From Prolixibacter bellariivorans ATCC BAA-1284 (GTDB lineage Bacteria; Bacteroidota; Bacteroidia; Bacteroidales; Prolixibacteraceae), in contig NZ_JHXO01000007.1 of assembly GCF_000621705.1 (NCBI RefSeq), positions 310,001 through 374,000 of the forward strand: DNA of 64,000 nt, given 5' to 3'. The notes beneath the pieces are model-generated. The model did not search any database. It had not been told where the DNA came from and worked only from the letters and a program-made list of their open reading frames with translations. Shown here piece after piece: positions 53,936 to 63,160 of this stretch; within the stretch, counting starts at the first letter, position 1, and the number at the start of each line of letters is the position of its first letter. The translations under genes and the position numbers were made by a program.

Positions 53936-55750
53936 TTATGGAGCTTTAATCCCTTCGTTATCAAAAAACAACAGGTCGCTCACCTGCTCTACCTGCAAAC
54001 GGGCCTCCTGCTTATCCAAGTATCGGTTCCCTACAATCCCAACCTTTTTACAACGTTGCAAGCGAATCAACGAATTCGTCATTTTGGCGGAAGCCGGATT
54101 GAATACTGTATTTTGACGAACAACCAACCCGCTGGTAGCAACCGCAGCCAGAATGCTCTTGCCTTCATTATAAAACGTATTCCCCTCAATGGTTACATCT
54201 TTATGAAAATAAGTTGTATCGGCCGGGGTGTCCGAAATGATCGGACCAATCATAATAAGAGCGTCATTCGCTTTACCGGTACTACAACGTCGAAATGTGT
54301 TGTTTTTGATAAATACCTGATCCAACATAATTGGTTGGAATGCCGAAGCGAATTCGCCACCCAAATTAATGTCGTGCCTACCGGAACGAATGATGTTTCC
54401 CTCCACAATTATTTTTCCTGATGTTTGCAAGTTGATTCCGTTGCCAATAATATTGCTGAATCGATTGCCTCGCAAAACAACTTCCGGCTGCCGCGAAATA
54501 TTAGACAGTAAAGTTCCTTCCCGAACGGTTTCAGGAAAAGCCCTGTCAAACCAAAATTCCTGGTATTGCTCATTCAAATCGCGAATGCGCGTTACGACTC
54601 TTTCACAACAAAGGCTGGATTTCTTCGTATCAATGAAACGGATGGTATCTCCTACTTGCGCGAACTGACTTCCCCACTGTTTTTCATTCACCGGCCTAAC
54701 GCCAACTACATTGTTAGTAATTCGTTTAATGATCTTCAGAGTCAGTCCGGACACCGAAACGGCGTCTCCCATTATGCCGGAAAACTTACAGTTGGAAATC
54801 ACTATCTTCTTTTGACATCCGATAAAATGAACGCCATCGGTCAACACCGATAATTTGCGCCCAACCACGCTGTCAGGTAGCACATTCAATCTATCCAACA
54901 TTACATTCCCAGATTGTTCCGCAACAATGACTTTACCGGGAGCATGAGCGATGGAGATATTGGACAACCTGACTCCATCGGAACCCGATAAATGAAATGC
55001 TGGTGAAATTTTTCCTTCCAACCTTTCACTATCTGACTCCCAAACTAGTTTCCATCCTTTGCGCGGTAATTTATTGCCGCGAACTTCAATCCAAAAATTA
55101 CCATGACTTAGTGGTTTAACCGATATAATACCAGAACTCTCGATACTCGAGGGTGAAAATGAACAATTACCGGACGTACCCGGGCGCAGCCAACCCACTA
55201 TCTCAACCGGTAGGTTTTCTCCTCCGTTCTTAATCGAAAGAGCCCCATTTGACACCTCCAGACTATCGCCCCGGTTTGTCTCAATAGTAAAGAAGCTACC
55301 ATCTTTATTTACTTCCGTGACTGTTCCTTCACCCCACACCGATGAAACAAACCGGATATTGATATTTCGGATGCTGATATTTTTGCATTCCTGAACTTCA
55401 AATGGCAACATCATACCATGCATAATAAAGGTGGACCCCGAACCGTCGATAACCAGGTCTTCAAAATTGATTAAAGGGAAAGCGATTCTTCTTAGTCCAT
55501 TAGAAGCCCCGGTCAATGTTAAATATTCTTCCAAGGCATAATCTGGGTAGAAATGATATGTCCCTTTTGGGATAATTAATCGCGACGCACCTGATTCATA
55601 GCAGGCATCCAGCGCTTTTAAAATAGCGGGTGTGGCATCTTTCTGCTCGCGCAACCCAAACTGCGCTGCGTTAATACCATCGTGGACTTGTTGGCCGTAT
55701 GCCTGAATGGTCGCTATAAAGAGGATGAAAAAGAGTACATTTTTTTTCAT
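53936..55750 (-). CDS. Secreted right-handed parallel beta-helix protein
   Basis: 604 residues from the ATG at 55750 (an upstream TTG is in frame but not preferred). Signal peptide to about residue 20 (IQAYGQ). Residues 25-110 contain the pectate-lyase/rhamnogalacturonase-type start (GINAAQFGLREQKDATPAIL). The rest is beta-helix coils with repeating N-I-x-I-R-N and V-I-E-G-N-x-F patterns (VVLRGNRFSNIIGNGI, DVTIEGNTFYNE). Likely a polysaccharide lyase or hydrolase, but no catalytic residues can be assigned. It forms an operon with the isomerase-like gene. Confidence 0.85.
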   Translation of the reverse strand: MKKNVLFFILFIATIQAYGQQVHDGINAAQFGLREQKDATPAILKALDACYESGASRLIIPKGTYHFYPDYALEEYLTLTGASNGLRRIAFPLINFEDLVIDGSGSTFIMHGMMLPFEVQECKNISIRNINIRFVSSVWGEGTVTEVNKDGSFFTIETNRGDSLEVSNGALSIKNGGENLPVEIVGWLRPGTSGNCSFSPSSIESSGIISVKPLSHGNFWIEVRGNKLPRKGWKLVWESDSERLEGKISPAFHLSGSDGVRLSNISIAHAPGKVIVAEQSGNVMLDRLNVLPDSVVGRKLSVLTDGVHFIGCQKKIVISNCKFSGIMGDAVSVSGLTLKIIKRITNNVVGVRPVNEKQWGSQFAQVGDTIRFIDTKKSSLCCERVVTRIRDLNEQYQEFWFDRAFPETVREGTLLSNISRQPEVVLRGNRFSNIIGNGINLQTSGKIIVEGNIIRSGRHDINLGGEFASAFQPIMLDQVFIKNNTFRRCSTGKANDALIMIGPIISDTPADTTYFHKDVTIEGNTFYNEGKSILAAVATSGLVVRQNTVFNPASAKMTNSLIRLQRCKKVGIVGNRYLDKQEARLQVEQVSDLLFFDNEGIKAP

Positions 55751-55876
55751 AAACGGGTTGATGGACAAACTGAATTCTAATTCAATATATAAAATTCGAA
55801 CGACCCGGAGGCTTTGATGTTTGGTTTATTCTGAAAAGTAATAAGTTAATAACTTAAATTTTAAGAAACGGAACTT

Positions 55877-56974
55877 TCAGACTTCCGAATCGCTATTTGC
55901 TTCATTTCTTTCCTTCGCAGCGACAGGCAATGAAAAGGAAAAAGAAGTTCCGTGCCCGGGACGACTTGAACCAATCAATTTTCCGCCATTTTTCTCAACA
56001 AATTCGGCAATCAGACTTATTCCCAGACCCGTTCCCGATTCATTATCTGTTCCTTTTGTTGTATAACCAATACGTTGTCGGAGCATTAAATCAAGCTTGT
56101 TTTGCTCCATGCCAACGCCATTATCGCTAACCGTTATCACATACTCATCTTTAATAGCCCGGCTGCTAATCAGCACACTCCCTCCCCCGGTGGTAAATTT
56201 AATGGAGTTGCTGACTAAATTCCGCAAAACGGAACTAATTTGGTTGTAATCACAGTGTACGCGGGCCTCATCATCAATATCTAACTGAATTTGTATCTCC
56301 TTCGAACCGGCAACTTGTTGCATTAAGCTGATCGCATCCTCGCCCATTCGGCGCAACGAATAGTTACCGGGAAATGATTCGATACCATCATGCTGGTTTT
56401 TCGCCCAAAAAAGTAAATTTTCCGCCAGAAAGTATATCGATCCCGTTTGCTGGTAACACTCCTTCATAAAAATATCCAACTCCTCTTCTTGAATTTTCAT
56501 ATCACCGGCAGCATAGGCGCGAAAAATTTCATACATACTCGACAGCGGACCACGCAAATCATGACCGACAATGGAAAGGATACGATTTTGAACATGATTC
56601 AAATGACTCACTTCACGTTCCTTCTTCCGCATTTCATCCAACAACAATTCCTGCTCAGCTCTTTGTTCCGAAAGGACAATATTCATAGCTCTTAGCTTGC
56701 GCCTTTGTGTGTGTAACCAGAATGTAAGAAGGATAAATATCAGGAGTAGAAAAATGATAATGAGCAAGGTATCATACAACTCCTGTTTGTCGAAATCTGC
56801 TATACCAAAATAGTCGACCGGAGAATCACCTGCAGTCGCAAGCTCGACATGACTTTCGTTTGATATGGGTAACATACCATAACTTTTACCATACCCGAGA
56901 CTGAATTCCAGAGTCAGCAGCAGGAAAAGCAATGCAACATACTTGCGGATATGATGATGCCTGAAAATATTCAT
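55877..56974 (-). CDS. Orphan membrane sensor histidine kinase
   Basis: 365 residues from the ATG at 56974. A signal/anchor helix (about 11-26), a short periplasmic part of about 40 residues and a second helix (LYDTLLIIIFLLLIFILLTF in part) are followed by a coiled coil and a HisKA dimerisation domain with H-box SIVGHDLRGPLSS. The ATPase domain has N-box NLVSNSIKF, G1 VSDNGVGM and G2 GTGLGISLI. With so small a sensor domain it probably senses within or near the membrane. No response regulator is adjacent. Confidence 0.9.
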   Translation of the reverse strand: MNIFRHHHIRKYVALLFLLLTLEFSLGYGKSYGMLPISNESHVELATAGDSPVDYFGIADFDKQELYDTLLIIIFLLLIFILLTFWLHTQRRKLRAMNIVLSEQRAEQELLLDEMRKKEREVSHLNHVQNRILSIVGHDLRGPLSSMYEIFRAYAAGDMKIQEEELDIFMKECYQQTGSIYFLAENLLFWAKNQHDGIESFPGNYSLRRMGEDAISLMQQVAGSKEIQIQLDIDDEARVHCDYNQISSVLRNLVSNSIKFTTGGGSVLISSRAIKDEYVITVSDNGVGMEQNKLDLMLRQRIGYTTKGTDNESGTGLGISLIAEFVEKNGGKLIGSSRPGHGTSFSFSLPVAAKERNEANSDSEV

Positions 56975-57323
56975 TCGGGCCAATATTACTTCAACAAATT
57001 GATTTACTAAAAGAAACCGCTTCTACCACTTAAAACAGTCTTGAAAATAACAGGTTTTATGGTCACAACCAACAAATCTTTCGATTTCCTGAAATCTACA
57101 ATGAATTTTCGATACAAAATATTTATTAAGGACAATTGTTTTTAATTCATGTTAAATGAAAAAATACTTCATTTTCAACCGCCCTGCTTATTGAAATGAG
57201 TTTTTTCAGATTAAAATCAGGGACCTTATTCCCCTTCCGGTGTATCTAAAACACATTGTGGGTCTGAGGGTATTTTGCTATTTTGCGAACAAATTACCAG
57301 TATTAACAATTAACCTAACTAAC
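56975..57323. other. Intergenic region upstream of the M3 peptidase
   Basis: 349 bases between divergent genes. AT-rich, with no supportable gene. It should hold both promoters, but no clean TTTG-N19/20-TAnnTTTG pair stands out. Confidence 0.4.
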
Positions 57324-59444
57324 GTGAAACGCAAATCTCTAATTCTGCTTATGACAGCAGTATTTTTGTTGTCATGCTCAGCAAACAAACAACCAAAACA
57401 GCGAGTGAATCCATTTTTCGAAACGTTCGATACGCCATTCCAGGTTCCTCCCTTTGAGCAGATTACCAATGCCGATTACCTGCCTGCTTTCAAAAAGGGT
57501 ATGGAGGAGCAGAATGCCGAAATTGACCTGATAGTCAATAATTCAGAAGCACCGACCTTCACTAATACCATCGATGCTCTGGAATACAGCGGACAGCTAC
57601 TTAACAAGGTCAGTAATGTGTTTTTCAATCTTCAGGGAGCCAATACAAACGATTCCATTCAGGTTATTGCCAAGGAAGTAGCTCCGCTCTTGTCACAACA
57701 CAGCGATGCCATTAATCTGAATGCAAAGCTTTTTGCCCGCATCAAAAGTGTTTATGACAAAAAAGATGAGCTCGACTTATCGGCTGAGCAAAAGAGACTT
57801 CTCGAAGAAACGTATAAAGGTTTTGTCAGAGGCGGCGCCAACCTGGAACCGGAACAGAAGGAACAACTGAAGAAAATTAATGAGGAGTTATCGCTTCTCT
57901 CCCTTCAGTTCGGCGAAAATCTTCTTGAAGAAACCAATAATTTCAAGCTGGTCGTCGATAACCAGGATGATCTGGCCGGATTGCCGGAATCTACCATTTC
58001 CGCAGCTGCAGAAGAAGCTAGTGCAGCTGGTATGGATGGAAAGTGGGTTTTTACATTGCAGAAGCCCAGCTGGATTCCTTTCCTCACCTACTCCCAACGT
58101 CGTGACCTGCGTGAAAAGTTATACAAAGCCATGTATAACCGTGGAAATAACGACAACGAATACGACAATAAAGCCATCATCAATAAAATGGTTAATCTGC
58201 GTTTGCAGAAAGCTAACCTCATGGGTTATGACAACTGGTCGGCCTTTTTGCTGGACAACCGTATGGCAAAAAAGCCGGAGAATGTTTATGCCTTACTCGA
58301 AAAGGTTTGGACTCCTGCCCTGAAGCGCGCCGAAGAGGAACGTGCCGATATGCAGGCCATGATTGATGTCGAAGGTGGTAATTTCAAGCTGCAAAGCTGG
58401 GATTGGTGGTATTATTCCGAAAAAGTCCGCAAGGCTAAATACAATCTGGATGAAGAACAATTGCGTCCCTATTTCGAATTGAATAATGTTCGGGAAGGCG
58501 CATTCGCGGTAGCCAATAAACTCTATGGTCTGTCGTTTACACAACTTGATAACATGCCGCTGTATCATCCCGATTGTAAGGTATTTGAAGTAAAGGACCG
58601 GGATGGTTCTGAAATCGGGGTACTCTATATGGATTTCTATCCACGTGCTTCCAAACGCGGAGGTGCCTGGATGACCAGCTACCGGAAACAACACTTTAAC
58701 CAGGATGGGAAAGACGTCCGTCCGGTGATTTCTGTTGTTACCAATTTCTCAAAACCGACCGGCGACCAACCCGCATTGCTGACCTACGATGAAGTTGAAA
58801 CCCTGTTTCACGAATTTGGTCACGCCTTGCACGGACTGTTATCACATTCGCATTACAATTCACTTTCGGGAACTGCTGTTGCCCGCGATTTTGTTGAGCT
58901 TCCGTCACAAATTATGGAGCACTGGGCACCACAACCTGAAGTGCTAAAAATGTATGCGCGTCATTACAAAACCGGAGAAGTAATTCCACAGGAATTGGTC
59001 GATAAACTGGTGAAAGCCGGTAAATTCAATCAGGGATTTGCTACGGTTGAGTACCTGGCAGCTTCATTCCTCGATATGGATTACCACACTATTACAAAAG
59101 CTCAGGATATTGATGTCAACAGCTTTCAAACTGAATCGATGAATAAAATCGGGCTGATGGGCGAAATCATTCCGCGCTACAAATCGACTTACTTTGCGCA
59201 TATCTTCTCGGGAGGATATTCCAGTGGTTATTACAGCTACATCTGGGCCGAAGTACTCGATGCCGATGCTTTTGAAGCCTACCGGGAAGCTGGTAACATT
59301 TTCGATCAAACCGTGGCTACAGCCTTCCGCACGCAAATTCTGGAACGTGGTGGCACCGATGAAGCCATGAAGCTATATGTCAACTTCCGCGGAAAAGAAC
59401 CTGGAATTGAACCGTTACTGAAAAACAGAGGATTACTCGATTGA
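57324..59444 (+). CDS. M3 family oligopeptidase / dipeptidyl carboxypeptidase, lipoprotein
   Basis: 706 residues from a GTG at 57324. This start gives a clean lipoprotein signal (KRKSLILLMTAVFLLSC). An ATG 28 codons upstream is in frame, but it would place uncharged, unlikely sequence before the signal. The thermolysin-like zinc motif H-E-x-x-H is in LFHEFGHALHG (about residue 498), with the downstream Glu in FVELPSQIMEHW. The length matches Dcp-type enzymes, which remove dipeptides from peptide C-termini. Membrane-anchored in the periplasm, it probably feeds peptide use. Confidence 0.93.
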   Translation: MKRKSLILLMTAVFLLSCSANKQPKQRVNPFFETFDTPFQVPPFEQITNADYLPAFKKGMEEQNAEIDLIVNNSEAPTFTNTIDALEYSGQLLNKVSNVFFNLQGANTNDSIQVIAKEVAPLLSQHSDAINLNAKLFARIKSVYDKKDELDLSAEQKRLLEETYKGFVRGGANLEPEQKEQLKKINEELSLLSLQFGENLLEETNNFKLVVDNQDDLAGLPESTISAAAEEASAAGMDGKWVFTLQKPSWIPFLTYSQRRDLREKLYKAMYNRGNNDNEYDNKAIINKMVNLRLQKANLMGYDNWSAFLLDNRMAKKPENVYALLEKVWTPALKRAEEERADMQAMIDVEGGNFKLQSWDWWYYSEKVRKAKYNLDEEQLRPYFELNNVREGAFAVANKLYGLSFTQLDNMPLYHPDCKVFEVKDRDGSEIGVLYMDFYPRASKRGGAWMTSYRKQHFNQDGKDVRPVISVVTNFSKPTGDQPALLTYDEVETLFHEFGHALHGLLSHSHYNSLSGTAVARDFVELPSQIMEHWAPQPEVLKMYARHYKTGEVIPQELVDKLVKAGKFNQGFATVEYLAASFLDMDYHTITKAQDIDVNSFQTESMNKIGLMGEIIPRYKSTYFAHIFSGGYSSGYYSYIWAEVLDADAFEAYREAGNIFDQTVATAFRTQILERGGTDEAMKLYVNFRGKEPGIEPLLKNRGLLD

Positions 59445-59466
59445 TCTATCATCATAACTGAAGTGA

Positions 59467-59493
59467 AACCCGGTTCAGTAGAGCCGGGTTTTC
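59467..59493 (+). terminator. Terminator of the M3 peptidase gene
   Basis: An AACCCGG/CCGGGTT stem with a 10-base loop and T run. Confidence 0.8.
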
Positions 59494-59663
59494 TATTTCA
59501 TTAGCATCGCATTTAATAATTTATCGGATAATTATTATTTCATTTTTTAATTCTCACCCGCTTTCATTATATTAATCGATACAATTTCCGATAGTAATAC
59601 TCCTCCGATGCAACCGTCGGAAATGTTATTGATGAGGATAGGTTAAAACCAAAACATTCGGTC

Positions 59664-60032
59664 ATGTCTGAGATTGAAAAAATCAATTTGAAAGAGAAAT
59701 TCTCCAAATTCACCGATCACTGGAGTCCAAAAGTTATTGGACAACTCAATCAACAGTTGGTGAAAGTGGTAAAATTCCGGGGCGATTTTGTGTGGCATAG
59801 CCATGAAAACGAAGATGAGTTGTTCATGGTCATTGATGGTTCATTTACTATGGAGCTTCGGGACAAAAGCATTGAAGTAAACGAGGGCGAATTAGTTATT
59901 ATCCCAAAGGGAACGGAGCATCGTCCGGTTGCTAAAAAGGAGGTCAGTATCCTGCTATTCGAACCGAATACCATCATCAATACCGGTGAAGTGCTAAACC
60001 AATTAACCGTAAAGAATCCAGAGAATATTTAA
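59664..60032 (+). CDS. Cupin domain protein
   Basis: 122 residues, a single RmlC-like cupin. Motif 1 is WHSHENEDELFMVIDGSF with the metal-binding H-x-H-x4-E, and motif 2 is IPKGTEHRPVAKKE with the second His. Probably a mononuclear metal (Fe/Mn/Zn) protein; small stand-alone cupins of this type have diverse or unknown roles. Expressed independently, with the VOC-family gene 121 bases downstream. Confidence 0.88.
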   Translation: MSEIEKINLKEKFSKFTDHWSPKVIGQLNQQLVKVVKFRGDFVWHSHENEDELFMVIDGSFTMELRDKSIEVNEGELVIIPKGTEHRPVAKKEVSILLFEPNTIINTGEVLNQLTVKNPENI

Positions 60033-60153
60033 CGAGGGTTACCATACAAATTCCCTGACGTATGAATGAATAAAGCTCACCAAACTGCTTCGTAAATTCA
60101 TGAATATCGAAACTATATAAAACCAATAATTACGCTAAATCATAACACAAACC

Positions 60154-60573
60154 ATGGAACAAAGAATCTCGTACTTAACGCTTGGCGTCAGAAATCTGAA
60201 AGAATCAGAAAATTTTTACAGCAATCTGTTGGGTTGGGAAAAAACAGAGGAAAGTACCGGCAATATCATTTTCTACAAATTAAATGGTATCATTCTCGCT
60301 TTGTACCCTGTTGCGGCTTTGGCCAGTGATGCCGAAACCGTTCCCGGTGCCCGATGTTTCAGTAATTTCACGATTTCTTACAACACACGCACCAAGGATG
60401 AGGTGGACAAATTGATTAAGAAGCTCGAAAAGAAAAAAGTGAAAGTTGTTCGGGAACCCGAGACTGTTTTTTGGGGCGGCTACCGCGGATACATTAGCGA
60501 CCCAAATGGTTTTATGATTGAAATTGTATACAATCCCAAAGCCGAACTCGACGAACGCGGGAATATTCTCTAG
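60154..60573 (+). CDS. VOC (glyoxalase/bleomycin-resistance) superfamily protein
   Basis: 139 residues, two beta-alpha-beta-beta-beta modules. The first carries LTLGVRNLKESENFYSNLLGW; the second YRGYISDPNGFMIEIVYNP with the metal-site Glu. A Zn or other divalent metal protein of unassigned reaction. It is often called a glyoxalase relative, but true glyoxalase I activity cannot be claimed. Its own terminator follows. Confidence 0.9.
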   Translation: MEQRISYLTLGVRNLKESENFYSNLLGWEKTEESTGNIIFYKLNGIILALYPVAALASDAETVPGARCFSNFTISYNTRTKDEVDKLIKKLEKKKVKVVREPETVFWGGYRGYISDPNGFMIEIVYNPKAELDERGNIL

Positions 60574-60608
60574 TATTTCTGAATATCCATTCCGTTTCAA
60601 TGGAATAA

Positions 60609-60643
60609 AAAGCAGGCAGGGGAAGTTCTCCGCCTGCTTTTTC
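60609..60643 (+). terminator. Terminator of the VOC-family gene
   Basis: An AAAGCAGGC/GCCTGCTTT stem and T-rich run. Confidence 0.85.
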
Positions 60644-60744
60644 TCTCTTGTGTTCTTATCCTTCACGTTTTTTAACCAAAACGAGTCAACCTTTTGAAGA
60701 ATTTCAGGTTGAGATAATATTGCATTCTGATTAATAACTGTGAG

Positions 60745-61341
60745 ATGAGTAGAACGATGTGGGATGAGCGGTACGCCGCCGAAGAATATGTTTACGGAAC
60801 AAGTCCAAATCAGTTTTTTCGGGAGGAATTGGCAAAGTTAGCCCCCGGAAGACTTTTGTTGCCAGCAGAAGGCGAGGGTCGAAATTCGGTTTATGCCGCA
60901 TCGAGGGGATGGAAAGTCGTTGCCTTTGATACCAGTGCCGAAGGGCAAAAAAAGGCATTGCGTCTTGCCGGGCAAAAAGGGGTTCACATTCAATATCAAG
61001 TTGCCGGATACAGCCAGGTTCTCCTTCCTGAAGAGCATTTCGATTGTGTTGCGATGATATATACTCACGCTTCGGCATCCGACAGAACAAAACGGCATAG
61101 AAGAATGCTGAGTTCGCTGAAAGAGGGAGGCACATTTATTCTGGAAGGATTCTCAAAAGAACAAATTCATAATCAAACCGGTGGTCCGAGAGATGTGGCC
61201 ATGCTTTTTTCGGAAGAAGAATTGAAATTTGATTTCCAGGAATTGAGCGAACTGAAGATTTGGAAAGAGGAAATCGAGTTACAGGAAGGCCCTTTTCACA
61301 ATGGTAAAGCCAGTGTTATACGCTTAATTGGTATAAAATAA
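60745..61341 (+). CDS. Class I SAM-dependent methyltransferase (TehB/thiopurine-like)
   Basis: 198 residues. MWDERYAAEEYVYGTSPNQFF is the N-terminal signature of the TehB/COG0500-like group (quoted in part). Motif I is divergent, LLPAEGEGRNSVYAASRGW, with the G-E-G-x-x-x-S core. FDTSAEGQKKA carries the acidic ribose-binding residue. VAMIYTHASASDRTK holds the next conserved loop. It methylates a small substrate; tellurite/selenite detoxification is one known role but is not shown here. Confidence 0.88.
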   Translation: MSRTMWDERYAAEEYVYGTSPNQFFREELAKLAPGRLLLPAEGEGRNSVYAASRGWKVVAFDTSAEGQKKALRLAGQKGVHIQYQVAGYSQVLLPEEHFDCVAMIYTHASASDRTKRHRRMLSSLKEGGTFILEGFSKEQIHNQTGGPRDVAMLFSEEELKFDFQELSELKIWKEEIELQEGPFHNGKASVIRLIGIK

Positions 61342-61391
61342 TCTGAAATTCAATTTTCAGAAATTACGTTGCTACCCCATTTTTATATTAT

Positions 61392-61430
61392 AACCCTCTG
61401 TAAGATAACATGGACTTACAGAGGGTTTCT
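61392..61430. terminator. Bidirectional terminator between the methyltransferase and symporter genes
   Basis: A perfect 13-bp stem (AACCCTCTGTAAG/CTTACAGAGGGTT), 10-base loop, T run on the plus strand. It separates two convergent genes. Confidence 0.85.
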
Positions 61431-61453
61431 TATTGTATAGATTCAAAAAACAT

Positions 61454-63151
61454 CTACCGGAACCAAAAGACTATGGCTGCGGTAAGCAACAGTAATATAA
61501 TTGACAGGTAACGGTAATTTTTATACCAGGGTAATCCCTTCAATTCAATTGTTTCCTCCCGGAATATCTTTGTTGACCAGGTCATATTTTCAACCTTGTC
61601 AACTGATGGCTTCGCGGTAGCGAGACTCACTCCCACGTGCACTGCCATACAGATAACTAGCAGTAATGGAGCTTTATTCAGGAAGTGAATGTTGTTAATG
61701 GTATCTGACCAACCATACATTTCCGAAAGGAATACAAATATGGCAATCACTAATCCGGTTATCAGACTGACAAAGGCACCATTCGCATTGCCTCTTTTCC
61801 AGAATAGCCCCAAAAGGAAAACGGCCACGACAGGAGGAGCAATCAGTCCCAATACCATTTGAAGGTATTGAAATAGGGAACCAAACCGGTCAATTTGTGG
61901 AGCCCACAAAGCGGCAATGACCACCAGAATAACCGTAGCAATTTGTCCAACGCGAACCAACTGTTTACTGGTTAGTCCCGGCTTCATCTTGTGCACAAAG
62001 TCCATTGTAATCAGTGTCGACGCAGAATTCAGGGTCGCACTCACACTCGAAGACATAGCAGCCAGCAAACCGGCAATGACCAGTCCGAGAACTCCTTTTG
62101 GCAACAAACTGTAAATCAACACCGGATAGGTCAAGTTGGGACATTGTGACAGGTTGGTACACAACATTCTGGCTCCGGTGGCATCGTTCACGGTATAATA
62201 GTGCAAACTACTAATATCCATTTTGGAATACAGTACAATCGCTATCACGCCAGGAAGTACCATAATAAAGATTACCGGAAGCTTCAGTAAACCAGCGAAT
62301 AATGCCCCCCAGCGACCATGGTTCAGGTTTTTGGCACTCAATACGCGCTGAACCATGAATTGGTTGTTGGCCCAGAAGTAGAATCCCAACAGCGGAACAC
62401 CAAATACCAAACCGGTCCAGGGCATTAACGGATCTTTGCTTGATTTCACCAGACTGAAAATTTCTTTAGTGGTCGTATGCAGTTTTCCGGCATCAATCTG
62501 CGCGTGCAGGCCATTCATTAAACCGGACCAGCCTCCTACTGCCGAAAAAGCATAGTAAGTAAGTATGGTAGAGCCAACGACCAGAATCATGGCCTGGATA
62601 ACCTCGGTGTGAACCACCGATGATAAACCACCCGGAATAGTATAGGCAGCAGCTGCCAGCGCCAGAACAATGATGATTACCGTGGAATTGACTTCCGGGA
62701 AAATGAGTTTCAGAATCAGGTTACCGGCATAAAGTCCGGCTGCTGTATCGATAATGACATTCCCGACGACGGTAATAAACGAAAAATAATACCGCGAGCG
62801 GCTATCGTAACGGCGTTCGAGAAACTCCGGCATGGTGTAAACTCGCGATTTCAGATAAAATGGCAGAAAGAAGACGGCGAAGAAAACCAGAACTACAGCG
62901 GCCATCCATTCGTAATTATAAACAGCCACATTGGTTTTAAATGCATCCGAAGCCAGGCCGATTAATGTACTACTCCCAATATTCGCGGCAAAAAGCGAAA
63001 TACCGACAATCGGCCAGGTCATGTTTCTTCCCGCCAGGAAATATTCTTCCGAGTCCTTTCTCTTAGCTTTTTTGAGACCATAAATGATGATACCAACAAT
63101 ATAAACGATGATGATACCAATATCAAGCGGGCTCAGACTTAAGTCTTTCAT
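61454..63151 (-). CDS. Sodium/solute symporter (SSS family), SGLT-like sugar transporter
   Basis: 565 residues with about 14 transmembrane helices. The N-terminal DSEEYFLAGRNMTWPIVGISL is the SSS signature, and later MPEFLERRYDSRSRYYFS and PGGLSSVVHTEVIQAMIL fit sodium-sugar symporters. It takes up sugars or similar solutes with Na+. It lies 9 bases downstream of a sucrose-phosphorylase-type gene on the same strand, so it probably imports that enzyme's substrate. Confidence 0.92.
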   Translation of the reverse strand: MKDLSLSPLDIGIIIVYIVGIIIYGLKKAKRKDSEEYFLAGRNMTWPIVGISLFAANIGSSTLIGLASDAFKTNVAVYNYEWMAAVVLVFFAVFFLPFYLKSRVYTMPEFLERRYDSRSRYYFSFITVVGNVIIDTAAGLYAGNLILKLIFPEVNSTVIIIVLALAAAAYTIPGGLSSVVHTEVIQAMILVVGSTILTYYAFSAVGGWSGLMNGLHAQIDAGKLHTTTKEIFSLVKSSKDPLMPWTGLVFGVPLLGFYFWANNQFMVQRVLSAKNLNHGRWGALFAGLLKLPVIFIMVLPGVIAIVLYSKMDISSLHYYTVNDATGARMLCTNLSQCPNLTYPVLIYSLLPKGVLGLVIAGLLAAMSSSVSATLNSASTLITMDFVHKMKPGLTSKQLVRVGQIATVILVVIAALWAPQIDRFGSLFQYLQMVLGLIAPPVVAVFLLGLFWKRGNANGAFVSLITGLVIAIFVFLSEMYGWSDTINNIHFLNKAPLLLVICMAVHVGVSLATAKPSVDKVENMTWSTKIFREETIELKGLPWYKNYRYLSIILLLLTAAIVFWFR

Positions 63152-63160
63152 TACTTAGTT

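Noticed and set aside
57240-57323. N-terminal extension of the M3 peptidase from an upstream ATG
   Set aside because: The GTG at 57324 gives a normal lipoprotein signal; the extension would bury it.
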